A stretch of 64,000 nucleotides of DNA from Flavobacterium pectinovorum (GTDB taxonomy: Bacteria > Bacteroidota > Bacteroidia > Flavobacteriales > Flavobacteriaceae): positions 62,001 through 126,000 of the forward strand of contig NZ_JAFEVZ010000009.1 in NCBI RefSeq assembly GCF_022802975.1, in the 5' to 3' direction. The translations under genes and the position numbers were made by a program. The notes under the pieces are model-generated. The model did no database searches. It was not told the origin of the DNA and was given only the letters and a program-made list of their open reading frames with translations. Below, piece by piece: positions 63,959 to 64,000 of the stretch (the first letter of the stretch is position 1; each line of letters opens with the position of its first letter).

Positions 63959-64000
63959 ATGCGTAAACTTTCCTGGGTCTTTTTAATACCATTTGCCCTT
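63959..64000 (+). CDS. Start of an exported protein gene (truncated by window end)
   Basis: ATG 63959 opens MRKLSWVFLIPFAL, the start of a signal peptide. Only 14 codons are present. A -7 box lies 19 bases upstream. Product unknown. Confidence 0.6.
   Translation, partial: MRKLSWVFLIPFAL

Overview
The window looks like a stretch of a Flavobacterium-type chromosome (Bacteroidota, Flavobacteriaceae). It is AT-rich. Many starts are preceded by a TAnnTTTG box (the Bacteroidota -7 element) instead of an E. coli-type -10, and Shine-Dalgarno sequences are weak or absent. Gene content (DUF3276/PUR protein, DUF5723 protein, cyclophilin-FKBP fusion, MoxR-DUF58-DUF4350-DUF4129-SpoIIM-RDD block) and several families of short palindromic intergenic repeats fit the same group. 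No tRNA, rRNA, CRISPR array, intact insertion sequence or prophage was seen.

Layout. 1-2.4 kb: 3' end of an amidohydrolase, then an Amt ammonium transporter with repeated motifs upstream. 3.1-9.6 kb (minus): dsbD, tilS, uvrB and a lipoprotein alpha/beta hydrolase. 9.6-11.8 kb: a small membrane-protein gene broken by one stop codon, an antitoxin-like gene overlapping a chimeric toxin/SUKH gene, and rlmF. 12-19.6 kb: mostly short monocistronic genes (archaemetzincin-like lipoprotein, KdgF-like cupin, MFS transporter, dual-domain prolyl isomerase, small cytochrome c, Rnk/GreA-like factor, redoxin, hydrolases, CsaA). 19.7-24.3 kb (minus): GH3 beta-glucosidase, DUF3276 protein, ABC exporter. 24.5-27.1 kb: leucine dehydrogenase, nusB, yajC. 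27.2-30.5 kb (minus): a decayed YdeI-like gene, pepT and a formylglycine-generating-enzyme homologue. 30.7-36.5 kb: pyrD, HMG-CoA lyase, a lipoprotein plus DUF5723 pair, guaB. 36.6-44.9 kb (minus): L,D-transpeptidase, a gene remnant, nudK, purA, a Fur-family regulator, a bifunctional Rsh (ppGpp) enzyme, a SpoU-type methyltransferase and a small membrane protein with cytochrome-oxidase-like motifs. 45-51.3 kb: the conserved MoxR/DUF58 membrane cluster with RDD divergent. 51.4-53.3 kb: two uncharacterised envelope genes and a TRIC-type channel. 53.3-62.9 kb: a surface-glycan locus (FemAB-like acyltransferase, DegT aminotransferase, glycerophosphotransferase-like protein, flippase, four glycosyltransferases, FdtA-type ketoisomerase). 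62.9-63.7 kb: ftsE. A further gene starts at 63959 and runs off the window.

How genes work together. guaB, purA and pyrD supply nucleotides, and Rsh, which makes and degrades ppGpp, sits close to purA. dsbD handles envelope thiols. FdtA- and FdtB-like enzymes would together make a 3-amino-3,6-dideoxyhexose that the nearby glycosyltransferases and Wzx-type flippase could build into a surface polysaccharide.

No clear undescribed multi-gene system was found. The most unusual items are: an apparent RelE/ParE-toxin N-terminus fused to an SMI1/KNR4 (SUKH) domain behind an intact antitoxin-like gene (10015-10820); a 165-residue membrane protein with two short haem-copper-oxidase subunit I motifs in swapped order (44418-44915); a 21-base repeat inserted in frame into an aminotransferase gene (54809-54850); a possible minus-strand small RNA near 37.8-37.9 kb; and three decayed genes (9683-9913, 27384-27972, 38141-38401).
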